A DNA stretch of 64,000 nucleotides, taken from assembly GCA_029210585.1 (NCBI GenBank), contig JARGFP010000003.1:124001-188000 (forward strand), read 5' to 3'. Of the stretch, positions 1-8,385 are shown one piece after another; the stretch's first letter is position 1, and each line of letters opens with the position of its first letter. The notes under the pieces were generated by a model that was not told where the DNA came from, did not search any database, and saw only the letters and a program-made list of their open reading frames with translations. Source of the stretch: Bacteroidales bacterium. GTDB lineage: Bacteria; Bacteroidota; Bacteroidia; Bacteroidales; GCA-2748055. The position numbers and the translations under genes were made by a program.

Positions 1-1061
1 TTCAGATTACCCCTTCCCGTGAGAGTATTCAAAGCGCCATCGAACTTATCGGCAACTCAAAGAGACCGGTCATTGTTGTCGGGCATGGGGCCCGGTTCCA
101 TATGGAGGCCATTACCGCTTTTGCAGAACGTCTGAATGCACCGGTACTGACTACATTCAAAGGGAAGGGACTTATCCCAGACCATCATCCGCTGGCGGCA
201 GGAGTGTTGGGCAGAAGCGGTACTCCGGTTGCTTCGTGGTTCATGAACGAAAGTGACCTGCTGATTGTGCTGGGAGCTTCATTCAGCAACCATACCGGCA
301 TTACTCCCAAAAAGCCCACGATACAGGTGGATTTCGATCCGCTGGCACTGAGTAAGTTTCACAAGATTGATGCGCCGGTATGGGGGGAGTTGTCTGTAAC
401 AGTGGATCTGTTCCTGAAGGCGCTTCATGATCCCGTACACACAATCGATCAGCGACCCGAGGTGGAAAAACGAAAGAAGATATGGAATCAGGAAAAAGAG
501 AAACGGTTGCGGGAGGACCGGGGAAAAGGGGTGAGCAGTGTGGCTGTATTTGACCAGCTCTCTGCGCTGGTGCCCGACAACGCGGTGATGTGCGTGGATG
601 TAGGGAACAATGCCTATTCACTGGGAAGGTATTTTGAATGCAAACAGCAAAGCTTCCTGATGTCGGGCTACCTGGGTTCCATCGGATTTGCATTTCCTGC
701 AGCACTTGGTGCATGGGCGGCCACCCGGGGCAAAAGACCCGTGATCGCCGTGGCAGGTGATGGTGGTTTTGCACAATACATGGCTGAGCTGGTCACTTCA
801 GTGAAATATGGCATGGATATAAAAGTGATCCTGCTGAACAATGCAGAGCTGGGAAAAATCACCAAAGAACAGCATTCAGGAGGCTTTGCTAAATTTGCCA
901 CCGACCTGCATAATCCTGATTTCACGGAATTTGCGATTGGTTGCGGGGCGCTGGGGGTCCGGGTTGAGCATAAAAGCGATCTTGGCAGTGCCATGAAGAA
1001 GGTTTTGGATCACCAGGGAACAGCCTTGCTGGAGATCATGACAGATGTAAAATTAGTGTAA
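1..1061 (+). CDS. Thiamine-diphosphate enzyme, pyruvate oxidase/dehydrogenase (quinone)-like, 5'-truncated by window edge
   Basis: The reading frame is open from base 3 with no start in sight, so the gene begins left of the window and only the central and C-terminal domains are seen. The C-terminal half carries the TPP-binding motif: GDGGF, then about 24 residues, then LLNN, followed by AELGKI. The stretch around GGFAKFATDLHNPDF resembles PoxB/pyruvate oxidase more than biosynthetic acetolactate synthase. Members decarboxylate pyruvate and pass electrons to FAD and quinone or oxygen. The protein stops at LEIMTDVKLV, so the C-terminal membrane-binding peptide of E. coli PoxB is not evident. 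A generic acetolactate-synthase-like function cannot be excluded without the N-terminus. Confidence 0.85.
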   Translation, partial: QITPSRESIQSAIELIGNSKRPVIVVGHGARFHMEAITAFAERLNAPVLTTFKGKGLIPDHHPLAAGVLGRSGTPVASWFMNESDLLIVLGASFSNHTGITPKKPTIQVDFDPLALSKFHKIDAPVWGELSVTVDLFLKALHDPVHTIDQRPEVEKRKKIWNQEKEKRLREDRGKGVSSVAVFDQLSALVPDNAVMCVDVGNNAYSLGRYFECKQQSFLMSGYLGSIGFAFPAALGAWAATRGKRPVIAVAGDGGFAQYMAELVTSVKYGMDIKVILLNNAELGKITKEQHSGGFAKFATDLHNPDFTEFAIGCGALGVRVEHKSDLGSAMKKVLDHQGTALLEIMTDVKLV

Positions 1062-1288
1062 TTTCGTGCTGTCCAAACTATCTGTTAGCAGCATTTCGTT
1101 CAACTGGTAATTGCGCAGTAGCAAAAGTAAACGCTGAATTTCCCAACCTTCGCCACCGTTAAGTCCTTCGCCAAAGCCTTCGGCCGTCAGCGAAAGCTAC
1201 TGGCGGCACGCGGTCGCATGACTGGCAATCGAATATTACTGACGAATTACTATATTCTAAGATTAACGATTTAAAATACTATATCCCG

Positions 1289-2413
1289 ATGAGCAAAAAT
1301 ATTTCTTTTACTTTGGCGATCCTGTCACTATTATCAATTACAACCATGGCACAGAAAAATCCGAAAAACCTTGATGTCGACTGGAAAACAGACTTGTCCA
1401 ACCATGCTGTTCCCCTGAAAGAATTCACGGTTTTACTGGAACCTGACGGGATTCCACCCATCGATGATCCGAAGTTCTGGGACTGGGAAAAGGCCGCAGA
1501 GAATTTTTTTACACACGAGCCGGTCATCGCAGTAGAGGTGAACGGACAGGCCAGGGCTTATCCCCTGAGTATTCTCACTTACCACGAGATTGTCAACGAC
1601 CGAGTGGGTGGTCAACCCATATCGGTTACCTACTGTCCGCTGTGCAACGCTGCACTTGTCTTTGACCGGCAGTTGTCCTTTAATGGAAAAGACTACCTGC
1701 TTGATTTTGGTGTATCCGGAATGTTGCGGAACAGTGACCTGGTGATGTGGGACAGGCAGACCGAAAGCTGGTGGCAGCAGTTTACAGGTACGGCACTGGT
1801 GGGTGATCTGACAGGAGCCACGCTGGACATTATTTCTTCCATGCTCATATCACTGGAGGAATTTTTTGATACCTATCCTGGCGGTAAGGTGCTTTCTACA
1901 GAAACAGGACATTTCAGGAATTATGGTACCAATCCGTATACAGGTTATGATGACCTGGAAAATACGCAGCCAAGGCTTTTCGATGGGGAGGTGGACGCCC
2001 GTCTGCCGGCCATGGAACGGGTGATCGATGTACATGTGAAAGGGAAGTACAAGGTGTATCCATTGTCAGGGATCAGCCGTGAAGGGGTGATCAATGATAC
2101 ATTCAATGGCCAGTCCCTGGTGCTTTTTTATACATCGAAGACCGTATCGGTGCTGGATGAAAGTGAAATTGCCGCTTCCCGGAAAGTAGGTTCTGTCACG
2201 GTATTTGTTCCCGAGGTAAAAGACAGGCAGCTTACTTTTATCAAGGAGGGAGAGCATTTTAAGGATACCCAAACCAGTTCAATCTGGAGCATCACCGGGA
2301 AATGTATTTCAGGACCAATGAAAGGGCAGGCATTGTGGCCCGTGACCCATGGCAATCATTTCGCATTCGCCTGGTTTACTTTTCATCCTGACTCAGAAAT
2401 TTACGGACAATAA
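1289..2413 (+). CDS. DUF3179 family exported protein
   Basis: A 374-residue protein with an N-terminal signal peptide (MSKNISFTLAILSLLSITTMAQ). It shows the DUF3179 hallmarks: GIPPIDDPKF near residue 54, EPVIAVEVNGQARAYPLSIL, HEIVND, then VTYCPLCNAALVFDR with a CxxC pair. Length is typical of the family. The biochemical role of DUF3179 is not established to my knowledge; the CPLC pair hints at redox or metal binding, but this is inference. It is followed 12 bases later by the small UGA-containing GDCCVxC gene, so the two may be cotranscribed. Confidence 0.88.
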   Translation: MSKNISFTLAILSLLSITTMAQKNPKNLDVDWKTDLSNHAVPLKEFTVLLEPDGIPPIDDPKFWDWEKAAENFFTHEPVIAVEVNGQARAYPLSILTYHEIVNDRVGGQPISVTYCPLCNAALVFDRQLSFNGKDYLLDFGVSGMLRNSDLVMWDRQTESWWQQFTGTALVGDLTGATLDIISSMLISLEEFFDTYPGGKVLSTETGHFRNYGTNPYTGYDDLENTQPRLFDGEVDARLPAMERVIDVHVKGKYKVYPLSGISREGVINDTFNGQSLVLFYTSKTVSVLDESEIAASRKVGSVTVFVPEVKDRQLTFIKEGEHFKDTQTSSIWSITGKCISGPMKGQALWPVTHGNHFAFAWFTFHPDSEIYGQ

Positions 2414-2425
2414 AGAAAGATCGTC

Positions 2426-2617
2426 ATGGAAATTATAAGAACTTCAGTGATCACCTGTCCGAATTGCTGACATCAGAAATTTGAAACCATACCGGAAGAC
2501 GCCTGCCAGTTCTTCTATGAATGTGAAAATTGTCATACCCTGCTGAAGCCTGAGCAAGGAGACTGTTGTGTATATTGCTCCTATGGTTCTGTGAAGTGTC
2601 CTTCTAAGCAGGTATAA
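2426..2617 (+). CDS. GDCCVxC-family small protein, probable selenoprotein (in-frame UGA read as Sec15)
   Basis: The frame from ATG 2426 to TAA 2615-2617 gives 63 residues with one internal stop, TGA at 2468-2470, at residue 15 in CPNC-U-HQKF. After the TGA the frame carries the conserved features of the family: DACQFFYEC, CHTLLKP, then GDCCVYCSYGSVKCP. I recall this family as containing both selenoprotein and ordinary versions, with glycine often at the U position. Ordinary ORF calling misses the gene. A hairpin meeting the general bacterial SECIS rules lies 25-45 nt after the UGA. The cysteine pairs suggest a small zinc or redox protein. A nonsense mutation from GGA is the main alternative. 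Confidence 0.65.
2495..2515 (+). promoter_or_regulatory. Candidate bacterial SECIS hairpin
   Basis: GAAGAC (2495-2500) can pair with GUUCUUC (2509-2515) with one bulged U, around an 8-nt loop GCCUGCCA (2501-2508). The loop starts with G and lies 31 nt after the UGA. That agrees with the published general rules for bacterial SECIS elements: loop within about 16-37 nt of UGA and a G at the start of the loop. Drawn by hand, not folded computationally. Confidence 0.4.
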
Positions 2618-2708
2618 AATATTTCTGCCTTCGGATGTAAGGTTTACGTTATCTTACGACCATTCAGGAAAACCTGAATTTCCATCACCCTTAATTCACA
2701 GTAAGAAA

Positions 2709-3215
2709 ATGACAACTACAGCAAAAGAGAACCTGTTACAGTTGAAAGACCTGGTCCAGGCAATCGGCATAGAAAAGTACAACCAGGCATCGGAGATTCT
2801 TTCCGGGGCAACCGTTGGTCAGCATATCCGCCACATCCTGGAATTTTACCTGTTGCTGGTTTCCGGTTCATTCACCGGGACCATCAGTTACGATAAGCGT
2901 GAGCGGGATTTGCGCATTGAAACAGATCCTGCATTTGCCAATACCATTATTGGCAGACTCCTGTCCGGAATCAGCACCCTGGATGTGCATCAGCCGGTGC
3001 GGTTTGATGCCGATTACAGCGCGGCGGGGGCTGAAGACAAAAGGATCTCCAGCTCTGTCGGAAGGGAGCTTGCCTACTGCATTGAGCACAGCATCCATCA
3101 CCAGGCGATCATCAAAGCCGGGTTGATCGACCTGAAGCTTGCGCACCTGGTCAGTGAAGATTTCGGGGTAGCCTATTCAACCATTCGTCACCGTAATGAC
3201 TCATGTGCACAGTAA
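2709..3215 (+). CDS. DinB superfamily protein
   Basis: A 168-residue predicted four-helix protein. It has histidines in the pattern of DinB/YfiT metal-binding proteins: VGQHIRHILEFY near residue 36 and CIEHSIHHQAII near residue 123. DinB-like proteins often act as thiol-dependent transferases or metal hydrolases; the substrate is unknown here. Its 3' end overlaps the NRDE gene by 13 bases, so the two are probably translationally coupled. The DinB, NRDE and DUF6695 genes form a tight operon. Confidence 0.8.
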   Translation: MTTTAKENLLQLKDLVQAIGIEKYNQASEILSGATVGQHIRHILEFYLLLVSGSFTGTISYDKRERDLRIETDPAFANTIIGRLLSGISTLDVHQPVRFDADYSAAGAEDKRISSSVGRELAYCIEHSIHHQAIIKAGLIDLKLAHLVSEDFGVAYSTIRHRNDSCAQ

Positions 3216-3928
3216 CCTATATACCACCTTTAAAGGGGAATGGATTCATCCTGACTTCCAACCGGGATGAACGCGCAATGCGGCAGACCACTCCTCCTGC
3301 AAAGTATGGAGAAAATGGCTCGTCTTTGTGGTTTCCGCAGGACCAGGAATCGGGAGGATCCTGGATTGCAGTCAGTGAAAAAGGGCGGATCAGTTGCCTG
3401 CTCAATGGCGCCTTTGAACCACACCGGAAACAGGAGCACCATACCCTGAGCCGGGGAAAGATCCTGATGGAACTGGCTGCAGAACCGGGTGATGTGCATG
3501 CGTATTTTCTCACCAGGGACCTGGCGAATGTGGAACCTTTTACCATCATTTCCATCGACCATCAGCAAGGCACAATTACGGGAATGAGTCAGTGCATATG
3601 GGATGGTGAAGGGAGGCATTACCGGAAACTGAATCCGCGCAGTCCTTATATATGGTCATCTGTCACTTTATACGATGAGGATCATCGAAACCTCAGGAGG
3701 GAATGGTTCCACAAATTTTTTGCCGAACACCGGGAGGAGGTCCTTCCCGGAGAAATCCTGAAATTCCACCGGGCTACCCACATCAATGACTCGTCTGTGA
3801 ATGTGATCATGCAACGGGAGGGGGGATTGCAGACGGTCAGCATCACCCAGGTGACACCCGGGCAGGATAAAATATTGATGAACTATTTGGATTTAATTGT
3901 GGAAACGGAATACGAAATTGAGATATGA
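3203..3928 (+). CDS. NRDE family protein (TANGO2-like)
   Basis: A 241-residue protein starting MCTVTYIP with the defining SNRDERAMR motif near residue 20 and GGSWIAVSEKGRISCLLNGAF. These are hallmarks of the NRDE/TANGO2 family, whose N-terminal Cys resembles an Ntn-hydrolase nucleophile. Eukaryotic TANGO2 has been linked to heme and lipid handling; the bacterial role is unclear. The start overlaps the DinB gene end, and the stop overlaps the DUF6695 start as ATGA, which supports this reading frame and a single transcript. Confidence 0.88.
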   Translation: MCTVTYIPPLKGNGFILTSNRDERAMRQTTPPAKYGENGSSLWFPQDQESGGSWIAVSEKGRISCLLNGAFEPHRKQEHHTLSRGKILMELAAEPGDVHAYFLTRDLANVEPFTIISIDHQQGTITGMSQCIWDGEGRHYRKLNPRSPYIWSSVTLYDEDHRNLRREWFHKFFAEHREEVLPGEILKFHRATHINDSSVNVIMQREGGLQTVSITQVTPGQDKILMNYLDLIVETEYEIEI

Positions 3929-4953
3929 GCAGGCGTAATGAATATAGTGGATTTGCCATCGCACTGGCCTGGCCTGCAACATACTGCAAGGAGCCGGGTT
4001 CCTGGTACGATCCTGTCACCCGGTGGCTGGGAATCAGCCATAACAATTATTACAGGGCGGGACATGCCGCACTGGTGTTGATTGACAGGGAAGAACTGAA
4101 GTGTCATTATTTCGATTTTGGCAGGTACCATGCACCTTTTCAGCATGGCAGGGTGCGGGACGCAGTCACGGATCATGATTTAAAGATGCATACGGAACCC
4201 CGTATTTCGACAGATGGTAGAAGCATTGAAAACCTGGATGAAATACTTTCAGAGTTGCAGCACAATGCTGCCTGTCATGGCGAAGGTCCGCTTCATGCTT
4301 CCTATACACGCATTGATTTTGCACTGGCCTCTGACAAGGTACTTGCGATGCAGGAAACAGGACCCATCCCTTATGGTCCTTTCGTTCCGGGTGGAAGCAA
4401 CTGTTCCCGCTTTGTACATACAGCCCTCATGGCAGGGAAACCGGGTTGGAACAATCGTTTCCGGCTGAAATTTTTCATGCCGTTCACCCCGACACCTCTG
4501 AGCAATGTACATGCATTGCACCATAAAAAAGTTGTGCCGGTTTTACGAGAAAGTGTCCCGTTTTTCCCGGCACGTCCGCTTGGCCGGGATGAATTGGGGA
4601 CTACCTTACCCGTCCCTGTGCGTCACCCGGATATTCCTGGAGATGCACAATGGCTGAGTGGGGAAGGGGCCGGTTCATGGTTCTCGCTGAGGTTCAGGGA
4701 TGTGTTCCTGATCGTCACCCGTTATGCCCCGGATGGGAAAGAGGAATGTAAAGGCATGTACCAGGAGACTGTCGGAGGGGGAGGAAAAATGAACAGTTCT
4801 TTATTGCGACAAAATAAAGCCGGGTACTTGCTGGATTACCCGAGCAATTGCAAAGAGGTGACCCTCATACACCAGGGCGTAAGGCTGCGGTTTGAACGGA
4901 CTGTGCTTGAGCGAAAAATGAGGATGGACAGGTATCCTGTGATGGCCAATTGA
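3925..4953 (+). CDS. DUF6695 family protein
   Basis: A 342-residue cytoplasmic-looking protein. Conserved blocks I recognise from Bacteroidota DUF6695 proteins are YSGFAIALAWPATYCK, GHAALVLI, CHYFDFGRYHAPFQHGRVR, and PYGPFVPGGSNCSRFV near residue 155. The invariant-looking GSNCSRF plus upstream GHAALVL suggest a Cys-His papain/NlpC-like fold, but that is inference. It overlaps the NRDE gene by 4 bases (ATGA). The 3' end is convergent with the PQQ-propeller gene, 21 bases away. Confidence 0.8.
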   Translation: MSRRNEYSGFAIALAWPATYCKEPGSWYDPVTRWLGISHNNYYRAGHAALVLIDREELKCHYFDFGRYHAPFQHGRVRDAVTDHDLKMHTEPRISTDGRSIENLDEILSELQHNAACHGEGPLHASYTRIDFALASDKVLAMQETGPIPYGPFVPGGSNCSRFVHTALMAGKPGWNNRFRLKFFMPFTPTPLSNVHALHHKKVVPVLRESVPFFPARPLGRDELGTTLPVPVRHPDIPGDAQWLSGEGAGSWFSLRFRDVFLIVTRYAPDGKEECKGMYQETVGGGGKMNSSLLRQNKAGYLLDYPSNCKEVTLIHQGVRLRFERTVLERKMRMDRYPVMAN

Positions 4954-4974
4954 ATCTTTCTGCAACAGGAAGCG

Positions 4975-6318
4975 TCACTCCAGAAGTTCAAAACACACCA
5001 GCTTTGCATCGCTTCGGGCGTAGATCTTTCTGCCGGCAAAAGCCGGGAATGCCCAGTTCACTCCACCGCGCGGATTGGGTGAGACACGCACCGGTTTCAC
5101 CAGCTGCACCCTGCCCAGGTCGGTGAATCCTTCAGGGGAGATCGTCCCCAGTACCAGTTCTCCCAGCTCATTGAAGGCCCAGATCTTGTCCCCCTGCTCC
5201 ACGAAATGCGCATTGGCCCAACGGCCGTAGGGCACCAGAGTGCTGTCGGTCCATACCCGGTCCCCGGTCATGAGTTCCAGGCAGCGGAACTCCCCGTAGC
5301 TGTCGACCCCGTATACATAGTCTCCTTGTACAATAGGGGTCGATATGATACAATGCAGCGCATCGGTGTTGCGTTCACTTTCACCGGCACGTTCCCATAC
5401 CAGGGAAGCATCTGTCCGCTTTTCATTCAGATGCACCAGCATGGAGCCATCGTAGAAACTGCTGAGGAAAATGTAGGCACCTTCGACCACCGGCATGGAG
5501 ATGTTAATCACTGATTTTCTTCTTTGGTAGGGGACCTTCCAGAATACCTCTCCGGTTGTCGGATCAAGTCCGGCCAGGTTGTCGCCGGTCCAGCATACCA
5601 GCACCCTTTTTCCTGCCTGTTCAATCACAATGGGTGCTGAATAGGATGCATTGTCATTGAGTGCGGTCCATACCGTTTCTCCCGTATATTTGTCAAGCGC
5701 CACAATGCATGCATCCGGTGTTCCGCCCATCTGTACAATCAGCAGATCCTCCTCCACCAGGGGAGATGCTGCGAGTCCCCAGATGGGAAAGCTGATGTTG
5801 AATTCTTGTTGCCCGTCGACATACCAGTGCACCTCCCCGGTGGCGGCATCGAAACAATAGAGGTCTCCCATGGTACCAAAGGAATATGCACGGTCATCTT
5901 CAATGAGCACAGATGCACGTGGTCCGGTGGGATAACCAACGGTATAGTCGCTTTCATAGGAATGGGACCAGTTCAGCTTTCCCGTGGAAGCATCGAAACA
6001 AAGCACCCTTTCTGATTTCACATCTTCACCTGCCAGGTCCATCAGGTAGACCCGGCCATCAGCCACCGTGGGACCGGAGTAACCGGAACCCACTTCAGCT
6101 TCCCAGATTTTCTGAAGGTCACTACTGTCGAGGGAATTTTTCTGAAGGTCAAGCTGCCAGACCCCGTTCCGCTGAGGCCCCATCCATTGGGGCCATTCGT
6201 TGGTCTGTAGCGTCTGACTGTCCGAGCATGAGCAGAACAGAAGGGCTGCCAGCAGGAAAAGCGTGGTGCCCGGGAGTCGGGCAGCGCATGCGTTGATCGT
6301 TGTCCTGAACATATTCAT
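4975..6318 (-). CDS. PQQ-like beta-propeller lipoprotein
   Basis: The mature part is a repeat protein with WPQWMGPQRNGVW at the start and multiple blades such as LDKYTGETVWTA, LDPTTGEVFWKV, FDAATGEVHWYVD and LMTGDRVW, matching PQQ-binding-like (PQQ_2) propellers. I chose the start at 6318 (MNMFRTT, 447 residues) because it gives a clean lipoprotein signal ending LLFCSC. The upstream extension to 6468 has no signal character and overlaps the divergent gene at 6444. Such proteins sit in the periplasm or outer membrane as scaffolds or dehydrogenase-like domains. Residues that would prove PQQ binding are not visible. Confidence 0.82.
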   Translation of the reverse strand: MNMFRTTINACAARLPGTTLFLLAALLFCSCSDSQTLQTNEWPQWMGPQRNGVWQLDLQKNSLDSSDLQKIWEAEVGSGYSGPTVADGRVYLMDLAGEDVKSERVLCFDASTGKLNWSHSYESDYTVGYPTGPRASVLIEDDRAYSFGTMGDLYCFDAATGEVHWYVDGQQEFNISFPIWGLAASPLVEEDLLIVQMGGTPDACIVALDKYTGETVWTALNDNASYSAPIVIEQAGKRVLVCWTGDNLAGLDPTTGEVFWKVPYQRRKSVINISMPVVEGAYIFLSSFYDGSMLVHLNEKRTDASLVWERAGESERNTDALHCIISTPIVQGDYVYGVDSYGEFRCLELMTGDRVWTDSTLVPYGRWANAHFVEQGDKIWAFNELGELVLGTISPEGFTDLGRVQLVKPVRVSPNPRGGVNWAFPAFAGRKIYARSDAKLVCFELLE

Positions 6319-6443
6319 GGTTTTTGTTGTGGAAGCAAAGAAAGTAAAATTTATAGAAACGCCTGTTGCATCATTCCCCGCTGAGTAGGAAAACCCGAAA
6401 TTACTGCCTATTTTTAGCATCATAAAAATAAATAACGTACAAT

Positions 6444-6641
6444 ATGGCATTAAGTGAGAGTGCTGCAAGGCTCAGGGAGATGATTGAAAAAGCGATCGAG
6501 GACCACAGGATCACCCGGAAGGAGATGGACCTGATCATTCATATTGCAACAGAAGACGGGCATATCGACCCGCAGGAGCAGTCGTTACTGGAACAGCTCA
6601 ACGACATGATCGAAAACCGGGAAGTGAAGATCGTACCCTAA
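6444..6641 (+). CDS. Small conserved-looking hypothetical protein
   Basis: A 65-residue acidic, helical protein (MALSESAARLREMIEKAIED...). The segment HIATEDGHIDPQEQSLLEQL resembles the D-G-x-(I/L)-x-x-x-E loop of TerB/EF-hand-like small proteins, but I cannot place it in a family. It is divergent from the PQQ lipoprotein and ends 172 bases before the response regulator. Codon use looks coding. Function unknown. Confidence 0.6.
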   Translation: MALSESAARLREMIEKAIEDHRITRKEMDLIIHIATEDGHIDPQEQSLLEQLNDMIENREVKIVP

Positions 6642-6813
6642 CACAACGTCAACATTGCATGCACAGATGATGATGCATTCCTGGCAATGGGAAGACCAAT
6701 AGAAAACTGATGATCCGTACGGTAACCTGAAAGTGCTAACCCGGAACATGTCCCGGAAGCTTAATTTAACCTGAAAATTCTCTATACGTTCTGAAATAAT
6801 TAATTTTATCTGC

Positions 6814-8160
6814 ATGACAAGGGGAAAGATACTGGTCACCGACGATGAAGATCAACTTCGTAAGGCACTATCAAGAATCATCGAACTTGAAGGCTACGAG
6901 GTTATGCAGGCAGAAAATGCTACAAAGACGCTGAAAATTCTTGAAAAGGACAATGAAATCTCGCTCGTTATTTGTGATGTGAAATTGCCGGACCTGAGTG
7001 GTATTGAAGTCCTTAAGCGCATTAAATCAAAGCACGTAGCGGTGGAGGTTATTTTGTTCACGGCCTATGGAACGATTCAGGATGGTGTTTTTGCGATGAA
7101 GCAAGGTGCCTTTGATTATATTACCAAAGGCGATGGGGATGAACAAATACTTGTGACCATTGAAAAGGCTGTTGAAAAGGCCAATATGCGGAAACGCATC
7201 TTGGAACTGGAGATCAAGTTGGAAACACGGTATAGTTTCGACAGGATCATAGGGGAATCCAAGATCATTCAAGATACAATTGAGCTTGCAAAGAAAGTTG
7301 CTCCGACTGATTCGACGGTACTGGTTGAAGGAGAAACCGGAACCGGGAAAGAACTTTTTGCCCAGTCGATTCATAATGCAAGCCTTCGCAAGAACAAGCC
7401 TTTCATCGCAGTTAATTGCAGCGCATTTCCCAATGAGCTGCTGGAATCAGAGATTTTCGGACACAAAAGGGGCGCATTTACGGGTGCAAATTTTGACAAG
7501 AGAGGACTTTTCGAAGAAGCAAATGAAGGTACGCTTTTTCTTGATGAGATCGGAGAAATGCACCCGGAGCTTCAGTCGAAATTGTTAAGGGTACTGGAGG
7601 AACAGACCTTTACCAAAATTGGCGATACAAAATCCACCAGGGTCAATGTACGGATCATCGCCGCCACAAACCGTGACCTGTTGGCAGAGATCAGGAATGA
7701 ACGTTTCAGAACGGACCTGTATTACAGACTGTCGGCTTTTAAGATCCAGGTACCGGCACTCAGAGACAGGAGCGAAGATATCAAGGTGTTGACTGAGCGT
7801 TTTGTTGCATTTTATTCCTATAAGATAAACAAAAAAATCCGGTCCATATCACCCGGTTTTATTGAAAAACTTGAAGCCTTTCATTGGCCGGGGAATACCC
7901 GTGAACTAAAGAATATCGTTGAACGGGCAATGATACTGACAGAGGATGGGAACCTCACCCAGGAACTTCTTCCCCTGGAAGTGTTGTTTCCGGAAAAAGA
8001 AGCCAAGGGAAAGGCTTACGGAACGCTTCATGAGATGGAGTTGATGCATATACAGAAGATGTTGGCTTTCACCAGGGGAAACAAAACCAAAGCTGCCGAA
8101 AAGTTGGGAATTGGCGTACCCACCCTGTACAGGAAACTTGAACAGTATGGTTTGAAGTAA
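6814..8160 (+). CDS. Sigma-54-dependent response regulator of the K+ uptake locus
   Basis: A 448-residue NtrC-type regulator. It has a receiver domain (residues 1-120, acidic pocket DDED at 10-13, phosphoacceptor Asp55 in CDVKLPD), an AAA+ domain with Walker A GETGTGKE, the sigma-54-contact loop GAFTGA and Walker B FLDEIGE, and a C-terminal Fis-type HTH (GNKTKAAEKLGIGVPTLYRKL). It activates sigma-54 RNA polymerase from upstream enhancers. The transporter genes start 225 bases downstream, and a kinase able to phosphorylate it follows them at 12426, so potassium uptake is its likely target. The paired direct repeats just after its stop codon are candidate binding sites. Confidence 0.93.
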   Translation: MTRGKILVTDDEDQLRKALSRIIELEGYEVMQAENATKTLKILEKDNEISLVICDVKLPDLSGIEVLKRIKSKHVAVEVILFTAYGTIQDGVFAMKQGAFDYITKGDGDEQILVTIEKAVEKANMRKRILELEIKLETRYSFDRIIGESKIIQDTIELAKKVAPTDSTVLVEGETGTGKELFAQSIHNASLRKNKPFIAVNCSAFPNELLESEIFGHKRGAFTGANFDKRGLFEEANEGTLFLDEIGEMHPELQSKLLRVLEEQTFTKIGDTKSTRVNVRIIAATNRDLLAEIRNERFRTDLYYRLSAFKIQVPALRDRSEDIKVLTERFVAFYSYKINKKIRSISPGFIEKLEAFHWPGNTRELKNIVERAMILTEDGNLTQELLPLEVLFPEKEAKGKAYGTLHEMELMHIQKMLAFTRGNKTKAAEKLGIGVPTLYRKLEQYGLK

Positions 8161-8201
8161 TACTCTTTCAATTTAGAACAGTACCCTTTCATTTTAGAAT
8201 G
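8161..8201 (+). promoter_or_regulatory. Candidate tandem enhancer (UAS) for the sigma-54 regulator
   Basis: Two 20-bp near-copies, TACTCTTTCAATTTAGAACA (8161-8180) and TACCCTTTCATTTTAGAATG (8182-8201), start 21 bp apart, two helical turns. Each contains the inverted repeat TTC-N6-GAA. They lie 100-140 bp before the -24/-12-like sequence at 8301, a usual enhancer distance. Function is inferred. Confidence 0.45.
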
Positions 8202-8300
8202 CTATTTATGGCATGATTACTACCGGCAGGAAGTCTTAGCTGTGACTACCTCCTGGAGATAAGCGAGTTGAATCTCACCGATACAAAGGAGCCTGTTTTC

Positions 8301-8316
8301 TGGTACGGCTTTTGGC
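8301..8316 (+). promoter_or_regulatory. Candidate sigma-54 promoter for the K+ transporter genes
   Basis: TGGTAC-GGCTT-TTGGC matches the -24/-12 layout TGGCAC-N5-TTGC with correct spacing. One base differs in each element. It is 70 bp before the TrkH start and follows a gene for a sigma-54 activator. Confidence 0.4.
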
Positions 8317-8385
8317 TTTGTTGTTATCTGTTTTTCATGGAAAACCGGAGAGTGGGCCGGTTCATAACAACAATACCAAGAGATT

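Noticed and set aside
1147-1183. CCTTCGCCA repeats as an integron attC or mobile element end
   Set aside because: Only two exact 9-bp copies 18 bp apart in GC-rich spacer; no integrase or symmetrical structure.
6319-6468. N-terminal extension of the PQQ-propeller gene
   Set aside because: Overlaps the divergent small gene at 6444 and spoils the lipoprotein signal that begins at 6318.
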